Source: Prevotella melaninogenica
GTDB lineage: Bacteria > Bacteroidota > Bacteroidia > Bacteroidales > Bacteroidaceae
Assembly: GCF_018127925.1 (NCBI RefSeq)
Contig: NZ_CP072348.1
Location: 1,222,001 to 1,286,000, forward strand
DNA: 64,000 nucleotides
Direction: 5' to 3'
The notes beneath the pieces are model-generated. The model did not search any database. It had not been told where the DNA came from and was given only the letters and a program-made list of their open reading frames with translations. Below are positions 17,814 to 26,695 of the stretch, one piece after another. The position numbers and the translations under genes are program-made. Every line of letters starts with the position of its first letter. The first letter of the stretch is position 1.

Positions 17814-19190
17814 ATGGAACTCAAAGATATTAAATCAGTTTACTTCGTAGGTGCAGGTGGCATCGGTATGAGTGCTATTGCTCGTTATTTCCTTCATAAA
17901 GGATTGAAAGTAGCGGGTTACGATAAAACTCCATCTGAACTTACCCACACTTTGGAGAAAGAAGGAATGGACATTCATTATGAGGAGAATGTTCAACTCA
18001 TCCCTGCAGCGTGCAAAGAACCAGCATCAACGTTGGTAATCTACACACCTGCCATCCCTTCTAAGCATGCTGAACTGGTTTACTTCCGTGAGAATGGCTT
18101 TGAGATTCAGAAACGTGCACAGGTTCTCGGCACACTCACCCGAACACATAAGGGTCTTTGCTTTGCTGGAACACATGGAAAAACAACTACTTCCAGTATG
18201 TGTGCACACCTTATGCACCAAAGTCATTTGGACTGTAACGCCTTCCTTGGCGGCATTTCCAAGAACTATGGCACTAATTATATCCTCTCTGACCATAGCG
18301 ACTTTGTTGTGATTGAGGCAGACGAGTTCGACCGTTCGTTCCATTGGTTGCGTCCTTGGATGAGCGTTATCACCTCTACTGACCCTGATCACTTGGACAT
18401 CTACGGCACAAAAGAGGCTTACCTTGAGAGTTTCCGACACTATACAGAACTCATCAAAAAGGGAGGCGCACTCATTATCCACAAAGGATTAGAGATGAAG
18501 CCAAACGTACAAGAAGGTGTTAGAATCTATGAATACAGCCGTGATGAAGGCGACTTCCACGCTGAGAACATACGAATTGCAAACGGAACTATCACTTTCG
18601 ACTTCATTTCTCCTATCGAAAACATTAAGGATGTAGAACTTGGACAACCCATTCCTATCAACATTGAAAATGGTATCTCAGCAATGGCAATGGCTCAACT
18701 CAATGGCTGTACGGCAGAAGAATTACGCAATGGAATGAAGACATATGGTGGTGTCGACCGTCGTTTCGACTTCAAGATAAAGGATAACCGCCACGTCTTC
18801 CTCTCAGACTATGCGCATCATCCAAAGGAGATTCTGCAGAGTGCAAAGAGTCTTAAGGAACTCTATGCTGACAAGAAGGTTACTGCAATCTTCCAACCAC
18901 ACCTCTACACACGAACACGTGACTTCTATAAGGAGTTTGCAGAGGCACTCAGTCATTTCGATGAAGTGGTATTGACAGAGATTTATCCTGCTCGTGAAGA
19001 ACCTATTCCAGGTGTAACAAGCGAGCTCATCTACGACAACCTCGGTCCTAATGTTAAGAAACAGATGATTAAAAAGGACGATGTTCTCGACTTTGTAAAG
19101 TCAAGAGACTTTGACGTTTTGGTTGTTTTGGGTGCCGGTAATCTCGACAATTATGTCCCAGAGATTGCAAAGATACTCAACGAGAAATAA
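17814..19190 (+). CDS. murC: UDP-MurNAc--L-alanine ligase MurC
   Basis: First of the Mur amino-acid ligases, attaching L-alanine to UDP-MurNAc. The N-terminus YFVGAGGIGMSAIARYF binds the UDP-sugar. G119-T-H-G-K123-TTT is the ATP loop in its MurC form (GTHGKT). FVVIEADEFDRSF, TDPDHLDIYG, VDRRFDF, DYAHHP and FQPHLYTRTRDF follow in family order. 458 aa. It lies between murG and ftsQ as in other Bacteroidetes dcw clusters. Confidence 0.98.
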   Translation: MELKDIKSVYFVGAGGIGMSAIARYFLHKGLKVAGYDKTPSELTHTLEKEGMDIHYEENVQLIPAACKEPASTLVIYTPAIPSKHAELVYFRENGFEIQKRAQVLGTLTRTHKGLCFAGTHGKTTTSSMCAHLMHQSHLDCNAFLGGISKNYGTNYILSDHSDFVVIEADEFDRSFHWLRPWMSVITSTDPDHLDIYGTKEAYLESFRHYTELIKKGGALIIHKGLEMKPNVQEGVRIYEYSRDEGDFHAENIRIANGTITFDFISPIENIKDVELGQPIPINIENGISAMAMAQLNGCTAEELRNGMKTYGGVDRRFDFKIKDNRHVFLSDYAHHPKEILQSAKSLKELYADKKVTAIFQPHLYTRTRDFYKEFAEALSHFDEVVLTEIYPAREEPIPGVTSELIYDNLGPNVKKQMIKKDDVLDFVKSRDFDVLVVLGAGNLDNYVPEIAKILNEK

Positions 19191-19231
19191 GAAGAAAGAA
19201 AGCAAAAACTCTTAAACAAAAGAGAGAAGAT

Positions 19232-20170
19232 ATGCACATTAAGTGGAAAAAGATAATTATCACTGCGCTGGATATTGTACTGGCTATTTATCTCATCATG
19301 GCAGTTACCTCATGGAACAAGCCTGATGAGAGCAAACAGCTATGCACCAAAGTGAATATCAACATATCTGACTCTAACAATGCTGGCTTTCTTACCGCTA
19401 CAGAAATCAAACAAATATTAGAGAAAGCCCACCTCTATCCCCTCAATAAGAAGATAACTGACATCAATCCACGCAAGATTGAGGAGGCATTAAAAGTGGG
19501 ACCATTCATCAATACAGCCCAATGCTACAAAACAAAAGATGGACACGTCAACATCTATATTACTCAACGTATGCCGATTATCCGCATTAAAAGTAGCAAT
19601 GGAGCTGATTACTATCTTGATGATAATGGGGGAATACTCCCGAACTCTAAGTATACCAGCGACTTAATCATTGCAACTGGCAATATAGATAATAACTTTG
19701 CACGCCTTTATATTGCTCCTCTTGCCAAGGCTATCAGTGCTGAACCACTATGGCTGAACCAAATAGAGCAGATTAATGTCTTACCAGACAGAGGCATTGA
19801 GTTAGTACCACGTGTCGGTAATCATATCATCTTCATGGGTTACTTGCCTAAAAACAATGGTCCATGGAAGCGTAAGCACGATATAAATATCTTCGTTAAA
19901 AAGAAGTTGTCACGCTTAGAGAAGTTCTATCGATATGGTCTTTCACAGGCTGGTTGGAACAAATACTCTTACATCGACATAGAATTCGACAACCAAATCA
20001 TCTGTAAGAAACGTGATGAGAAAGCCGAGAAAGAAGAAGAGGATACATTGCTTAAGAAGGCTCAGTCTGAACAAGTAGAAGACGTACAACGTACAGAAGA
20101 GGAGGAAAGAGATAAAGCCCGTAAGGAAGTGAAACGGCAAGAAGATGCCTCAGCAGGACTTACGGAATAA
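19232..20170 (+). CDS. ftsQ: cell division protein FtsQ
   Basis: Bitopic divisome protein that forms a complex with FtsL/FtsB. A single N-terminal membrane segment (IIITALDIVLAIYLIMAV, residues 8-25) is followed by a periplasmic part: a POTRA-like region (INISDSNNAGFLTATEIKQI) and the beta domain (VNIYITQRMPIIRI). The last 45 residues are a lysine/glutamate-rich tail (EKAEKEEEDTLLKKAQSEQ...) not found in proteobacterial FtsQ. 312 aa, immediately before ftsA. Low sequence conservation means position carries part of the weight. Confidence 0.9.
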   Translation: MHIKWKKIIITALDIVLAIYLIMAVTSWNKPDESKQLCTKVNINISDSNNAGFLTATEIKQILEKAHLYPLNKKITDINPRKIEEALKVGPFINTAQCYKTKDGHVNIYITQRMPIIRIKSSNGADYYLDDNGGILPNSKYTSDLIIATGNIDNNFARLYIAPLAKAISAEPLWLNQIEQINVLPDRGIELVPRVGNHIIFMGYLPKNNGPWKRKHDINIFVKKKLSRLEKFYRYGLSQAGWNKYSYIDIEFDNQIICKKRDEKAEKEEEDTLLKKAQSEQVEDVQRTEEEERDKARKEVKRQEDASAGLTE

Positions 20171-20220
20171 AAAATATCATTTTAGAGAATATAAAATAAG
20201 GAACATAATACTTAACGAAT

Positions 20221-21681
20221 ATGGCAGAGTTCATAGTAGCCATTGAATTAGGCTCATCAAAGATTACGGGAATCGCTGGCAAAAAGAATCTTGACGGCAG
20301 TATCTCCGTGCTTGCTGTTGTAAAGGAAGACGCTACACAGTGTATTCGCAAGGGTGTCGTTTACAACATCGACAAGACCGGACAGTGCCTCACTGGCATC
20401 ATCAACAAACTAAGAAAACAACTGAAGTATGAGATTTCTCAGGTCTATGTAGGCGTGGGAGGACAGTCTATACGAAGCGTTCGCAACGTTATCGTAAAGG
20501 ATCTGCCTACTGATACCATCATTACCTCAGATATGATTAATGAGTTAATGGATGCCAACCGCAATATGACTTATCCTGACCAGGAGATTCTCGATGCTGC
20601 CACACAGGAGTATAAGGTTGACAACCAGTTTGTTCTCGACCCAGTCGGTATCAAAGCCACTCGTCTTGAGGGTAACTTCCTTAATATCCTTTGGCGCAAG
20701 GCTTTCTATGATAACCTCAACAACTGCTTTGAGAAGTCTGGCATCTCTATTGCCGAGATGTACCTTGCACCTTTGGCCTTGGCTGATGCCGTGTTGAGCG
20801 AGGCTGAGAAACGTGGAGGTTGTGTATTGGTTGACTTCGGTGCTGATACAACAACAGTTTCCGTATATTACAAGAACATTCTCCGTCACTTGGCTGTTAT
20901 TCCATTGGGTGGTAACAATATTACAAAGGACATTGCCAGCCTACAGATGGAAGAAAAGGATGCTGAGGCGATGAAGCTTAAGTATGGTTCTGCTTTCACT
21001 GAAAATAACGATATCGACAATACATTAAAATACTCTATAGACCCAGAACGTACCGTAGAGAGCCGTAAGTTCATTGAAATCGTTGAGGCACGTATTGGTG
21101 AAATCGTTGAGAATGTATGGTGTCAGGTACCATCTGACTATGCCGACAAACTTCTTGGCGGTATCATTCTCACTGGTGGTGGTATGAACTTAAAGAACAT
21201 TGAACGCTGTATTCGTAATACCACACATATCGACAAGATTCGTAAAGCAAACTTCGTTACACATACCATCGCTTCAAGCAATGCAGATATCACAGCTAAG
21301 AATGGTGACATGAACACAATTCTCGGTTTGCTTATCAAGGGTGAGATGAACTGTGCTGGACAAGAATACAACCCTGCACAGAGCAATCTCTTCAACAACG
21401 AAGACATTGCAGTAGCAACTCCTATTGATCAACAGCAGCAACCTTACACACCATCCTCTACAACAAGACAGGGACAAGGTATTGTTCCAACACCTGAAGA
21501 GAAGAAGAAGGCTGAAGCTGAACGTCGTAAGCGTGAAGAGGAAGAACGCAAGTTGCGTGAGGAAGAGGAAGCAAGAGAGCGCGAACTCGAAGAGGAGAAG
21601 CGTCGCAATAGCTTCTGGAACAAATTCTCACGTAAGGTGAAAGATTTCGGAAAAATCATTATGAGTGAGGATGAAGAGTAA
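20221..21681 (+). CDS. ftsA: cell division protein FtsA
   Basis: Actin-like ATPase that ties FtsZ filaments to the membrane. FIVAIELGSSKITGIAGKK (residues 4-22) is the first phosphate loop. The 1C domain follows (KQLKYEISQVYVGVGGQSIR), then GGCVLVDFGADTTTVSVY and LLGGIILTGGGMNLKN for the second nucleotide-binding region. The C-terminus holds a charged segment (residues about 425-465, rich in E, K and R) and ends with an amphipathic stretch, NSFWNKFSRKVKDFGKII, the likely membrane-targeting helix. 486 aa, longer than in E. coli (420) because of the charged insert. ftsZ follows. Confidence 0.97.
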   Translation: MAEFIVAIELGSSKITGIAGKKNLDGSISVLAVVKEDATQCIRKGVVYNIDKTGQCLTGIINKLRKQLKYEISQVYVGVGGQSIRSVRNVIVKDLPTDTIITSDMINELMDANRNMTYPDQEILDAATQEYKVDNQFVLDPVGIKATRLEGNFLNILWRKAFYDNLNNCFEKSGISIAEMYLAPLALADAVLSEAEKRGGCVLVDFGADTTTVSVYYKNILRHLAVIPLGGNNITKDIASLQMEEKDAEAMKLKYGSAFTENNDIDNTLKYSIDPERTVESRKFIEIVEARIGEIVENVWCQVPSDYADKLLGGIILTGGGMNLKNIERCIRNTTHIDKIRKANFVTHTIASSNADITAKNGDMNTILGLLIKGEMNCAGQEYNPAQSNLFNNEDIAVATPIDQQQQPYTPSSTTRQGQGIVPTPEEKKKAEAERRKREEEERKLREEEEARERELEEEKRRNSFWNKFSRKVKDFGKIIMSEDEE

Positions 21682-21736
21682 TCAACAGCCCACGCAAAAA
21701 AGAACAATAGGAAATAAACATAGACAACATACTGTT

Positions 21737-23065
21737 ATGGCAGACAACAATAATAAAATGGATATATTAGACTTCGGTGACGGCGATGTAGCTGATAGCA
21801 TCATCAAGGTCATTGGTGTCGGTGGTGGTGGTGGTAACGCCGTAAACCACATGTACAGAGAAGGTATCCACGATGTGACCTTCGTACTCTGTAACACGGA
21901 TGCGCAGGCACTCAACGACTCTCCTGTTCCTGTTCATCTGCAATTGGGTAAGGAAGGATTAGGTGCTGGAAACCGTCCTGAACGTGCACGTCAGGCTGCA
22001 GAAGAGACCAGCGAGGATATCAAGCGTATGCTCAACGATGGTACGAAGATGGCATTTATCACCGCTGGTATGGGTGGTGGTACGGGTACTGGTGCAGCAC
22101 CTGTCATCGCACGTGTCAGCAAGGAATTGGGTATTCTCACCGTGGGTATCGTTACAATTCCATTCCGTTTCGAGGGAGCTAAGAAGATAGATCAGGCGTT
22201 GGATGGCGTTGAAGAGATGGCAAAGCACGTCGATGCGTTACTCGTTATCAACAATGAACGTCTCCGCGAGATTTACCCTGAACTGAGTTTGCTCAATGGT
22301 TTCCGTAAGGCTGACGACACCCTGAGCGTGGCTGCTAAGAGTATTGCAGAGATTATCACCGTTCATGGTATTATGAACCTCGACTTCAACGATGTTAAGA
22401 CAGTCCTCAAAGATGGTGGTGTAGCTATCATGTCTACTGGTTATGGTGAGGGTGAAGGTCGTGTCAAGCAGGCGATTGAGGATGCACTCAACTCACCACT
22501 GCTCAACGATAACGATGTCTATAAGTCTAAGAAGATTCTGCTCTCAATCAACTTCAACACCGACGACAAGGACAATCCTGGTTTGACAATGGAGGAAATG
22601 GGCGATGTAACAGAGTTCATGAACCACTTCAGCGCAGACTTCGAATTGAAATGGGGACTTGCTATTGACCCTGAACTCGACAAGAAGGTTAAGGTTACTA
22701 TCCTTGCAACGGGCTTCGGTATCGAGGATGTTGACGGTATGGGTAGCCATATCAAGAAGCAGACACAAGAGGATGCAGCACGTCAGGCAGAGGAAGAGGA
22801 GAAGGCTGCAGAGCGTCGTGACCGTCGTGATCGTTTCTATAAGGACAACAACAGCTCACAATATAAGCACCGTCCACACATCTATCGCTTTACTGCGGAT
22901 GAACTCGACAACGAGGATGTTATCCTTGCTGTAGAGAACACACCAACCTATAAGCGTACTAAGCAGATGATTAAGGACATCAAACGCATCAGTAATCCTG
23001 AGCAAGATAATGAAGAAAACGAAAGCAACGAAGGCGCAGTTGAAGGCGTTATTAGCTTCGTATAA
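21737..23065 (+). CDS. ftsZ: cell division protein FtsZ
   Basis: Tubulin-like GTPase that forms the division ring. From the ATG at 21737 (MADNNNKMDILDF) it is 442 aa. An upstream in-frame ATG at 21665 would overlap ftsA and add an unrelated basic leader, so I reject it. IKVIGVGGGGGNAVNHMY near residue 23-40, the tubulin signature GMGGGTGTGAAPV starting at residue 111, and the following NNERLREIYPEL and NLDFNDVKTVL are all standard. The C-terminal linker contains a charged run (EEEEKAAERRDRRDRF), and the protein ends EGAVEGVISFV. It closes the dcw operon and is followed by a terminator. Confidence 0.98.
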   Translation: MADNNNKMDILDFGDGDVADSIIKVIGVGGGGGNAVNHMYREGIHDVTFVLCNTDAQALNDSPVPVHLQLGKEGLGAGNRPERARQAAEETSEDIKRMLNDGTKMAFITAGMGGGTGTGAAPVIARVSKELGILTVGIVTIPFRFEGAKKIDQALDGVEEMAKHVDALLVINNERLREIYPELSLLNGFRKADDTLSVAAKSIAEIITVHGIMNLDFNDVKTVLKDGGVAIMSTGYGEGEGRVKQAIEDALNSPLLNDNDVYKSKKILLSINFNTDDKDNPGLTMEEMGDVTEFMNHFSADFELKWGLAIDPELDKKVKVTILATGFGIEDVDGMGSHIKKQTQEDAARQAEEEEKAAERRDRRDRFYKDNNSSQYKHRPHIYRFTADELDNEDVILAVENTPTYKRTKQMIKDIKRISNPEQDNEENESNEGAVEGVISFV

Positions 23066-23084
23066 TTGTTATATCAAGAATAAG

Positions 23085-23120
23085 AAAAGGCTGGACTCCG
23101 AAAGAAGTTCAGCCTTTTTT
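23085..23120 (+). terminator. terminator of the dcw cluster
   Basis: AAAAGGCTGGACT and AGTTCAGCCTTTTTT form a hairpin with one mismatch, followed by a T run, 20 bases after the ftsZ stop. Confidence 0.85.
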
Positions 23121-23227
23121 GATTCATCAACCTTCTTCATTATAAGAAGAATAACCCCTTCCCTTTGGGGAAAAGGCAGCCTTTCTATTAGTCTCTTTAC
23201 CCTTATATGCATTCTTATTAAGCCTCC

Positions 23228-23275
23228 GCACCACATGTGTTAGGCGTCCGCACATAACGTGCTAAGGCTTCGCAC
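23228..23275 (-). repeat. 22-bp GTGC array
   Basis: GCAC points at 23228, 23250 and 23272 are 22 bp apart. Read on the minus strand the cores are GTGCGAAGCCTTAGCAC and GTGCGGACGCCTAACAC, then a degenerate GTGCGGAGGCTTAAT. Same family as 1261-1348. It lies between the convergent ftsZ and the 23302 gene. Confidence 0.85.
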
Positions 23276-23301
23276 ACTCGTAGAAGAAGGCAAGACTTCT
23301 C

Positions 23302-23793
23302 CTATTTTGTAGTATTTTCTTTCTTACAAAGGCTAATTCCAGAAACATAATAGACCGTTGGAAGTGGCTCTTTTAGATACAGTTCCACATCATATTGCTT
23401 ACAACTATCAGAAAGGGCATAGTCTGAAAGTGAGAAAGAACGCTTAAAAGATCTCCCCTTAAAGCTAAAATAAATATGATCTACTCTAAAAGTTGAAAAG
23501 CCATTTAATGGTACCTTATAAATCTTTTCTGGCAGATAATACGACCTTAATACCAGAGAAAGCCCAACTACTACCCAACAAATACATGCGTTATTGACTA
23601 TAGCATCAAAGCCCTTCGATGCTATCAACTTATCATATAGGATTGCCACAACCGTAACAACAATAAAGAGTCCAATATCATAATATGCCACCACCAGAAA
23701 TCTCTGATAGATAACATAACATCCCATTATCAATAGCAACGAAAGGAAATTACGTAACTTACCCAACTTCGCCTTACTAAATAAAGCCTTCAT
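23302..23793 (-). CDS. small membrane protein of unknown function
   Basis: I do not recognise this 163-aa protein. Three hydrophobic segments are visible at about residues 15-31, 34-54 and 64-82. They are followed by a soluble part with mixed charged and aromatic residues (FSTFRVDHIYFSFKGRSFKR and later DVELYLKEPLPTVYYVSG). The C-terminal part could be an extracytoplasmic or cytoplasmic beta-rich domain. It is transcribed toward ftsZ and stands alone between repeat-rich spacers. Codon use looks like that of its neighbours. It is a plausible real gene on length and membrane pattern, but function is unknown. Confidence 0.65.
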   Translation of the reverse strand: MKALFSKAKLGKLRNFLSLLLIMGCYVIYQRFLVVAYYDIGLFIVVTVVAILYDKLIASKGFDAIVNNACICWVVVGLSLVLRSYYLPEKIYKVPLNGFSTFRVDHIYFSFKGRSFKRSFSLSDYALSDSCKQYDVELYLKEPLPTVYYVSGISLCKKENTTK

Positions 23794-23888
23794 TCTACCT
23801 TATTTACAATGTTATATCCATGGATTGTATCGTAAACTCGCCACAAATACGCTCCTCACATAGTCCTAAATATTAATCAATCCAAAGC

Positions 23889-24110
23889 AAACACCCAAAG
23901 ACAAACATGTTCCCTCAGATGCGCACTTCATCAACACCTAACAATAAACACCCAACACCCAAAGACAAACATGTTCCTTCGAATGCGCACTTTTTCAACA
24001 CCTAACATTCAACACCCAATGCTCAAGCCAACATTTACACATCATCAACACCCAAAATTCAACACCTAACACCCAGCATTTAACACCCAACACCCAACAT
24101 TGGGACAAGA
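23889..24110. repeat. 64-bp tandem duplication and AACACCC repeats
   Basis: ACACCCAAAGACAAACATGT occurs at 23891 and 23955, and ACACCTAAC at 23934 and 23998, both 64 bp apart, so two tandem copies are present. Downstream the sequence breaks into AACACCC/AACACCT units, ending with consecutive 7-base AACACCC units at about 24083-24100. These last units encode the C-terminus of the transporter at 24080-25126. A related patch (GGTGTTGGGTG, reverse sense) is inserted in the MITE at 43336-43375. Confidence 0.75.
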
Positions 24111-25126
24111 TACTTTGCCAGACAATAACCTCCACCTATCAGCCAACACCAAAGAATAGCGGCTAATAAGAAAGGTTTAAAACCAGCTTTTTTGAACTTC
24201 TCTATACTCGTTTCAGCACCAAGTGCAGACATAGCCATTGTAAGCAGGAAGGTATCGAGGGTATTGATAAAGTCGACAAGTTCTTTTGGAAGTAAGTTCA
24301 AAGAGTTAAAACCGATGACCACAAGGAAGAGAATAGCAAACCAAGGAATGTTTATCTTACTACTACCGCCTGCTTCCTCACCTCGCCCAGCAACATTCTT
24401 TGCAACAAAAAAGGCTATAACCAACAACACAGGTACCAACATCATCACACGAATCATCTTAACGATGATCGCTGAATTGCTCACGGCAGCTCCCATCGCA
24501 TTACCTGCGCCAACAACGTGAGCCACCTCATGAATCGTAGAACCTGCAAAGATTCCCATTGCATCGGGTGATAAATCAAAGACACCTGCACGATAAAGAA
24601 TAGGATAAAGGAACATTGAAAGTGTACCGAAGATGACCACCGTCGCTACCGCCACAGCTGTCTTATAAGGCTTCGGACGGATAGCTCCGTCGACACCTAA
24701 CACCGCTGCGGCTCCACAGATACCACTTCCACAAGCTGCCAAAAGAGCTATACTGCGGTCCATCTTCAAAAGTCTACCGACCAAAACACCTAAGAGAATA
24801 GTTCCACATACAATAATTGCATCCACAATGATAGCAGGGAAACCCACAGCCACCACGTCTTGAAAGGTCAAACGGAAACCATAAAGGATAATTCCAAAGC
24901 GCAAAACACGTTTCCCGCAGAAGGCAATACCGGGCACCCAAGTGTCTGGAAGGTTATTGCGAAGACTGTTGGCATAAAGCATACCCAAGATAATACCAAC
25001 GACCATCGGACTCAACGAAAGTGCTTTCACCCATCCCATATCACCGATATAGAACGCTGCACAAGCAAACAAAGTAATCAGCAGTACACCATGAAGCATA
25101 CTACTACGCTGTTCTGTTAACTTCAT
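24080..25126 (-). CDS. YeiH/UPF0324-family transporter (putative sulfate exporter family)
   Basis: The 348-aa protein has about ten membrane segments and the family hallmarks PMVVGIILGMLYAN near residue 40, GIAFCGKRVLRFGIILYGFRL near 66-86, LAACGSGICGAAAVLGVDG near 130, and FAGSTIHEVAHVVGAGNAMG near 192-211. This family is widespread; substrates are mostly unproven, and the sulfate exporter name is a family label. The last residues (MLGVGC) come from the AACACCC repeats downstream, suggesting the natural 3' end was altered by repeat growth. A TCATGA repeat array lies about 90 bases upstream of the start. Confidence 0.9.
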   Translation of the reverse strand: MKLTEQRSSMLHGVLLITLFACAAFYIGDMGWVKALSLSPMVVGIILGMLYANSLRNNLPDTWVPGIAFCGKRVLRFGIILYGFRLTFQDVVAVGFPAIIVDAIIVCGTILLGVLVGRLLKMDRSIALLAACGSGICGAAAVLGVDGAIRPKPYKTAVAVATVVIFGTLSMFLYPILYRAGVFDLSPDAMGIFAGSTIHEVAHVVGAGNAMGAAVSNSAIIVKMIRVMMLVPVLLVIAFFVAKNVAGRGEEAGGSSKINIPWFAILFLVVIGFNSLNLLPKELVDFINTLDTFLLTMAMSALGAETSIEKFKKAGFKPFLLAAILWCWLIGGGYCLAKYLVPMLGVGC

Positions 25127-25216
25127 AGACTTATTTTATATATAGACAAAGTTTGAATTTTCATGCTTCAAGTCCACAAAAGTAATAAAAAAAACAAGCA
25201 ACAAAATACCAATCGT

Positions 25217-25306
25217 GAATTATTATCATGAAAGAAAGAAATTATTTTCATGAAGATAAATATTTCTTTTCATGAAGAAAAATATTTTTTTTCATGAAAA
25301 TAATTC
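25217..25306. repeat. 22-bp TCATGA array, four dyads
   Basis: TCATGA occurs at 25226, 25248, 25270 and 25292, each exactly 22 bp apart. Between the last three, the second dyad AAATATTT (or a close variant) sits halfway, giving alternating palindromes about every 11 bp. The block is bounded by GAATTATTATCATGAAA on the left and its near-inverse TTTCATGAAAATAATTC on the right. A two-unit relative lies at 40541-40600. Confidence 0.9.
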
Positions 25307-25383
25307 GATAAAGACTATCTATAAGTATAATATCCGCTTACTTTAAGGGCAGTATTAACGCCTAATAAACATCATAAAGCCCA

Positions 25384-26109
25384 TTAACTAAACAACTCGC
25401 GCATTACCTGAAAACTTTTTAGCTCAGGCATATCAGGCACATGAATTCGATAGTAATGTAATACGATATCAGAAATACGATTGCGATCGTGACGAGAAAG
25501 ACGGAAAAGATACATATTCTCGTAGTCCATACGAATCAACTGATTAATACCTGCTGCATCTGCAGGGAGTAGATAATCAGAATGAAGAGGTGCACTTGCT
25601 GTAAAGGTTGCATTACGAAGATCAAAACAAGCACCCGCCTGATAGGCATCAAGATTAGGGAAGAAACCGATAAAACGACTCAAACGCATCATAAAGACAA
25701 GATGGAAATTGGCATAATCACGCTCAGCCTCATCCAACCATTCCATACTCGCACATACATAATTGTATAGGTAAGCATTCTGTTGCTCACCACGTGTAAC
25801 ATAATAAAGGAATTCTGAAAGGAAGAGCAGGATAGCCGACTTCACTGGATCAAAGGGGATAGAGCCGTAAGGGCGAAGGATACGCACTTCCTTTATACGC
25901 TGCAAAGAGGTTCGCGGACGATAATCAAATTCAAGGTCAAGTAAGGTCAGTGGTTGAAAATACTGCTTCTTAATCTTCCCTTTCGCCGTCTTTGGAATGC
26001 GCGTTATAAAAGAAATACGCCCCTCTAACTCGGTAAACATATCAATTATTAGCGATGAATCACCGAACTTCAGAGAACGCAAAACAATTGCCTTTGACTT
26101 CAAAATCAT
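25384..26109 (-). CDS. recO: DNA repair protein RecO
   Basis: RecO helps load RecA on SSB-coated DNA in the RecFOR pathway. The N-terminal OB-fold reads MILKSKAIVLRSLKFGDSSL, then ITRIPKTAKGKIKKQYFQPL and LLDLEFDYRPRTSLQRIKEV, typical of Bacteroidetes RecO. I place the start at 26109 (MILKSKAIV), where RecO proteins normally begin; an ATG at 26133 adds eight unrelated residues. Length is 241 aa. The zinc-finger cysteines of some RecO proteins are not visible. It is divergent from the tRNA-Glu/rpsT unit. Confidence 0.93.
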   Translation of the reverse strand: MILKSKAIVLRSLKFGDSSLIIDMFTELEGRISFITRIPKTAKGKIKKQYFQPLTLLDLEFDYRPRTSLQRIKEVRILRPYGSIPFDPVKSAILLFLSEFLYYVTRGEQQNAYLYNYVCASMEWLDEAERDYANFHLVFMMRLSRFIGFFPNLDAYQAGACFDLRNATFTASAPLHSDYLLPADAAGINQLIRMDYENMYLFRLSRHDRNRISDIVLHYYRIHVPDMPELKSFQVMRELFS

Positions 26110-26169
26110 ACGAAAAACAATGCAAAAATACAAAAATACAGCCTCTTACGAAAATTTATTAGCGAAAAG

Positions 26170-26201
26170 TTTGGTTGATTAAAATAAATGGGCTACCTTT
26201 G
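26170..26201 (+). promoter_or_regulatory. promoter of tRNA-Glu and rpsT
   Basis: TTTG (26170-26173) and TACCTTTG (26194-26201) are separated by 20 bases, an exact Bacteroidetes consensus. The tRNA begins 20 bases later. Confidence 0.9.
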
Positions 26202-26220
26202 CACCCGCAAAATCAGCTAT

Positions 26221-26292
26221 GGTCCCTTCGTCTATCGGTTAGGACGAGAGATTTTCATTCTCTAAAGAGCAGTTCGACTCTGCTAGGGACTA
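26221..26292 (+). tRNA. tRNA-Glu (anticodon TTC)
   Basis: Cloverleaf read by hand: acceptor GGTCCCT/AGGGACT (first pair G-U), D arm GTCT/GGAC, anticodon stem AGAGA/TCTCT with loop TTTTCAT (anticodon TTC), and T arm AGCAG-TTCGACT-CTGCT. The discriminator is A, and no CCA is encoded. It shares a promoter with rpsT, which starts 28 bases downstream. Confidence 0.96.
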
Positions 26293-26319
26293 CAAGTAAA
26301 ATAAAAGAAGAAAACAAAG

Positions 26320-26574
26320 ATGGCAAATCACAAATCATCATTGAAGAGAATCCGTCAGGACAAGGTTAAGACTTTGCACAACAGATATTATGCTAAGACT
26401 ATGCGTAACGCTGTACGCAAGTTGCGTAGCATGACGGATAAGGAAGAGGCTGTTAAGCTCTATCCTGTTGTACAGAAGATGTTGGACAAGTTGGCAAAGA
26501 CTAACGTTATCCACCAGAACAAGGCAGCTAATTTGAAGTCTGCTCTCTGCAAGCACGTAGCTGCATTGGGATAA
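26320..26574 (+). CDS. rpsT: 30S ribosomal protein S20
   Basis: The 84-aa basic protein starts [20 protein letters not shown] and has the S20 helical pattern ([29 protein letters not shown]). It is a primary 16S rRNA-binding protein of the small subunit. It lies just after tRNA-Glu with no promoter between, so the two are probably cotranscribed, and a terminator follows. Confidence 0.98.
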   Translation: MANHKSSLKRIRQDKVKTLHNRYYAKTMRNAVRKLRSMTDKEEAVKLYPVVQKMLDKLAKTNVIHQNKAANLKSALCKHVAALG

Positions 26575-26608
26575 AAAAATACTTTCAGTCATAGCTGAAA
26601 AGAACAAT

Positions 26609-26642
26609 AAAAGCCGTAATCCTATTGGGATTATGGCTTTTT
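26609..26642 (+). terminator. terminator after rpsT
   Basis: AAAAGCCGTAATCC pairs with GGATTATGGCTTTTT around a short loop (one G-U pair), ending in a T run 35 bases after the rpsT stop. Confidence 0.88.
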
Positions 26643-26695
26643 GCATATTATATACTTGTGTGACTTTGTGTTTTTGCTTAGGCAATTGGGATAAA

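Noticed and set aside
21665-21736. Upstream start for ftsZ
   Set aside because: It would overlap the end of ftsA and add 24 unrelated basic residues; all FtsZ begin near the ATG at 21737.
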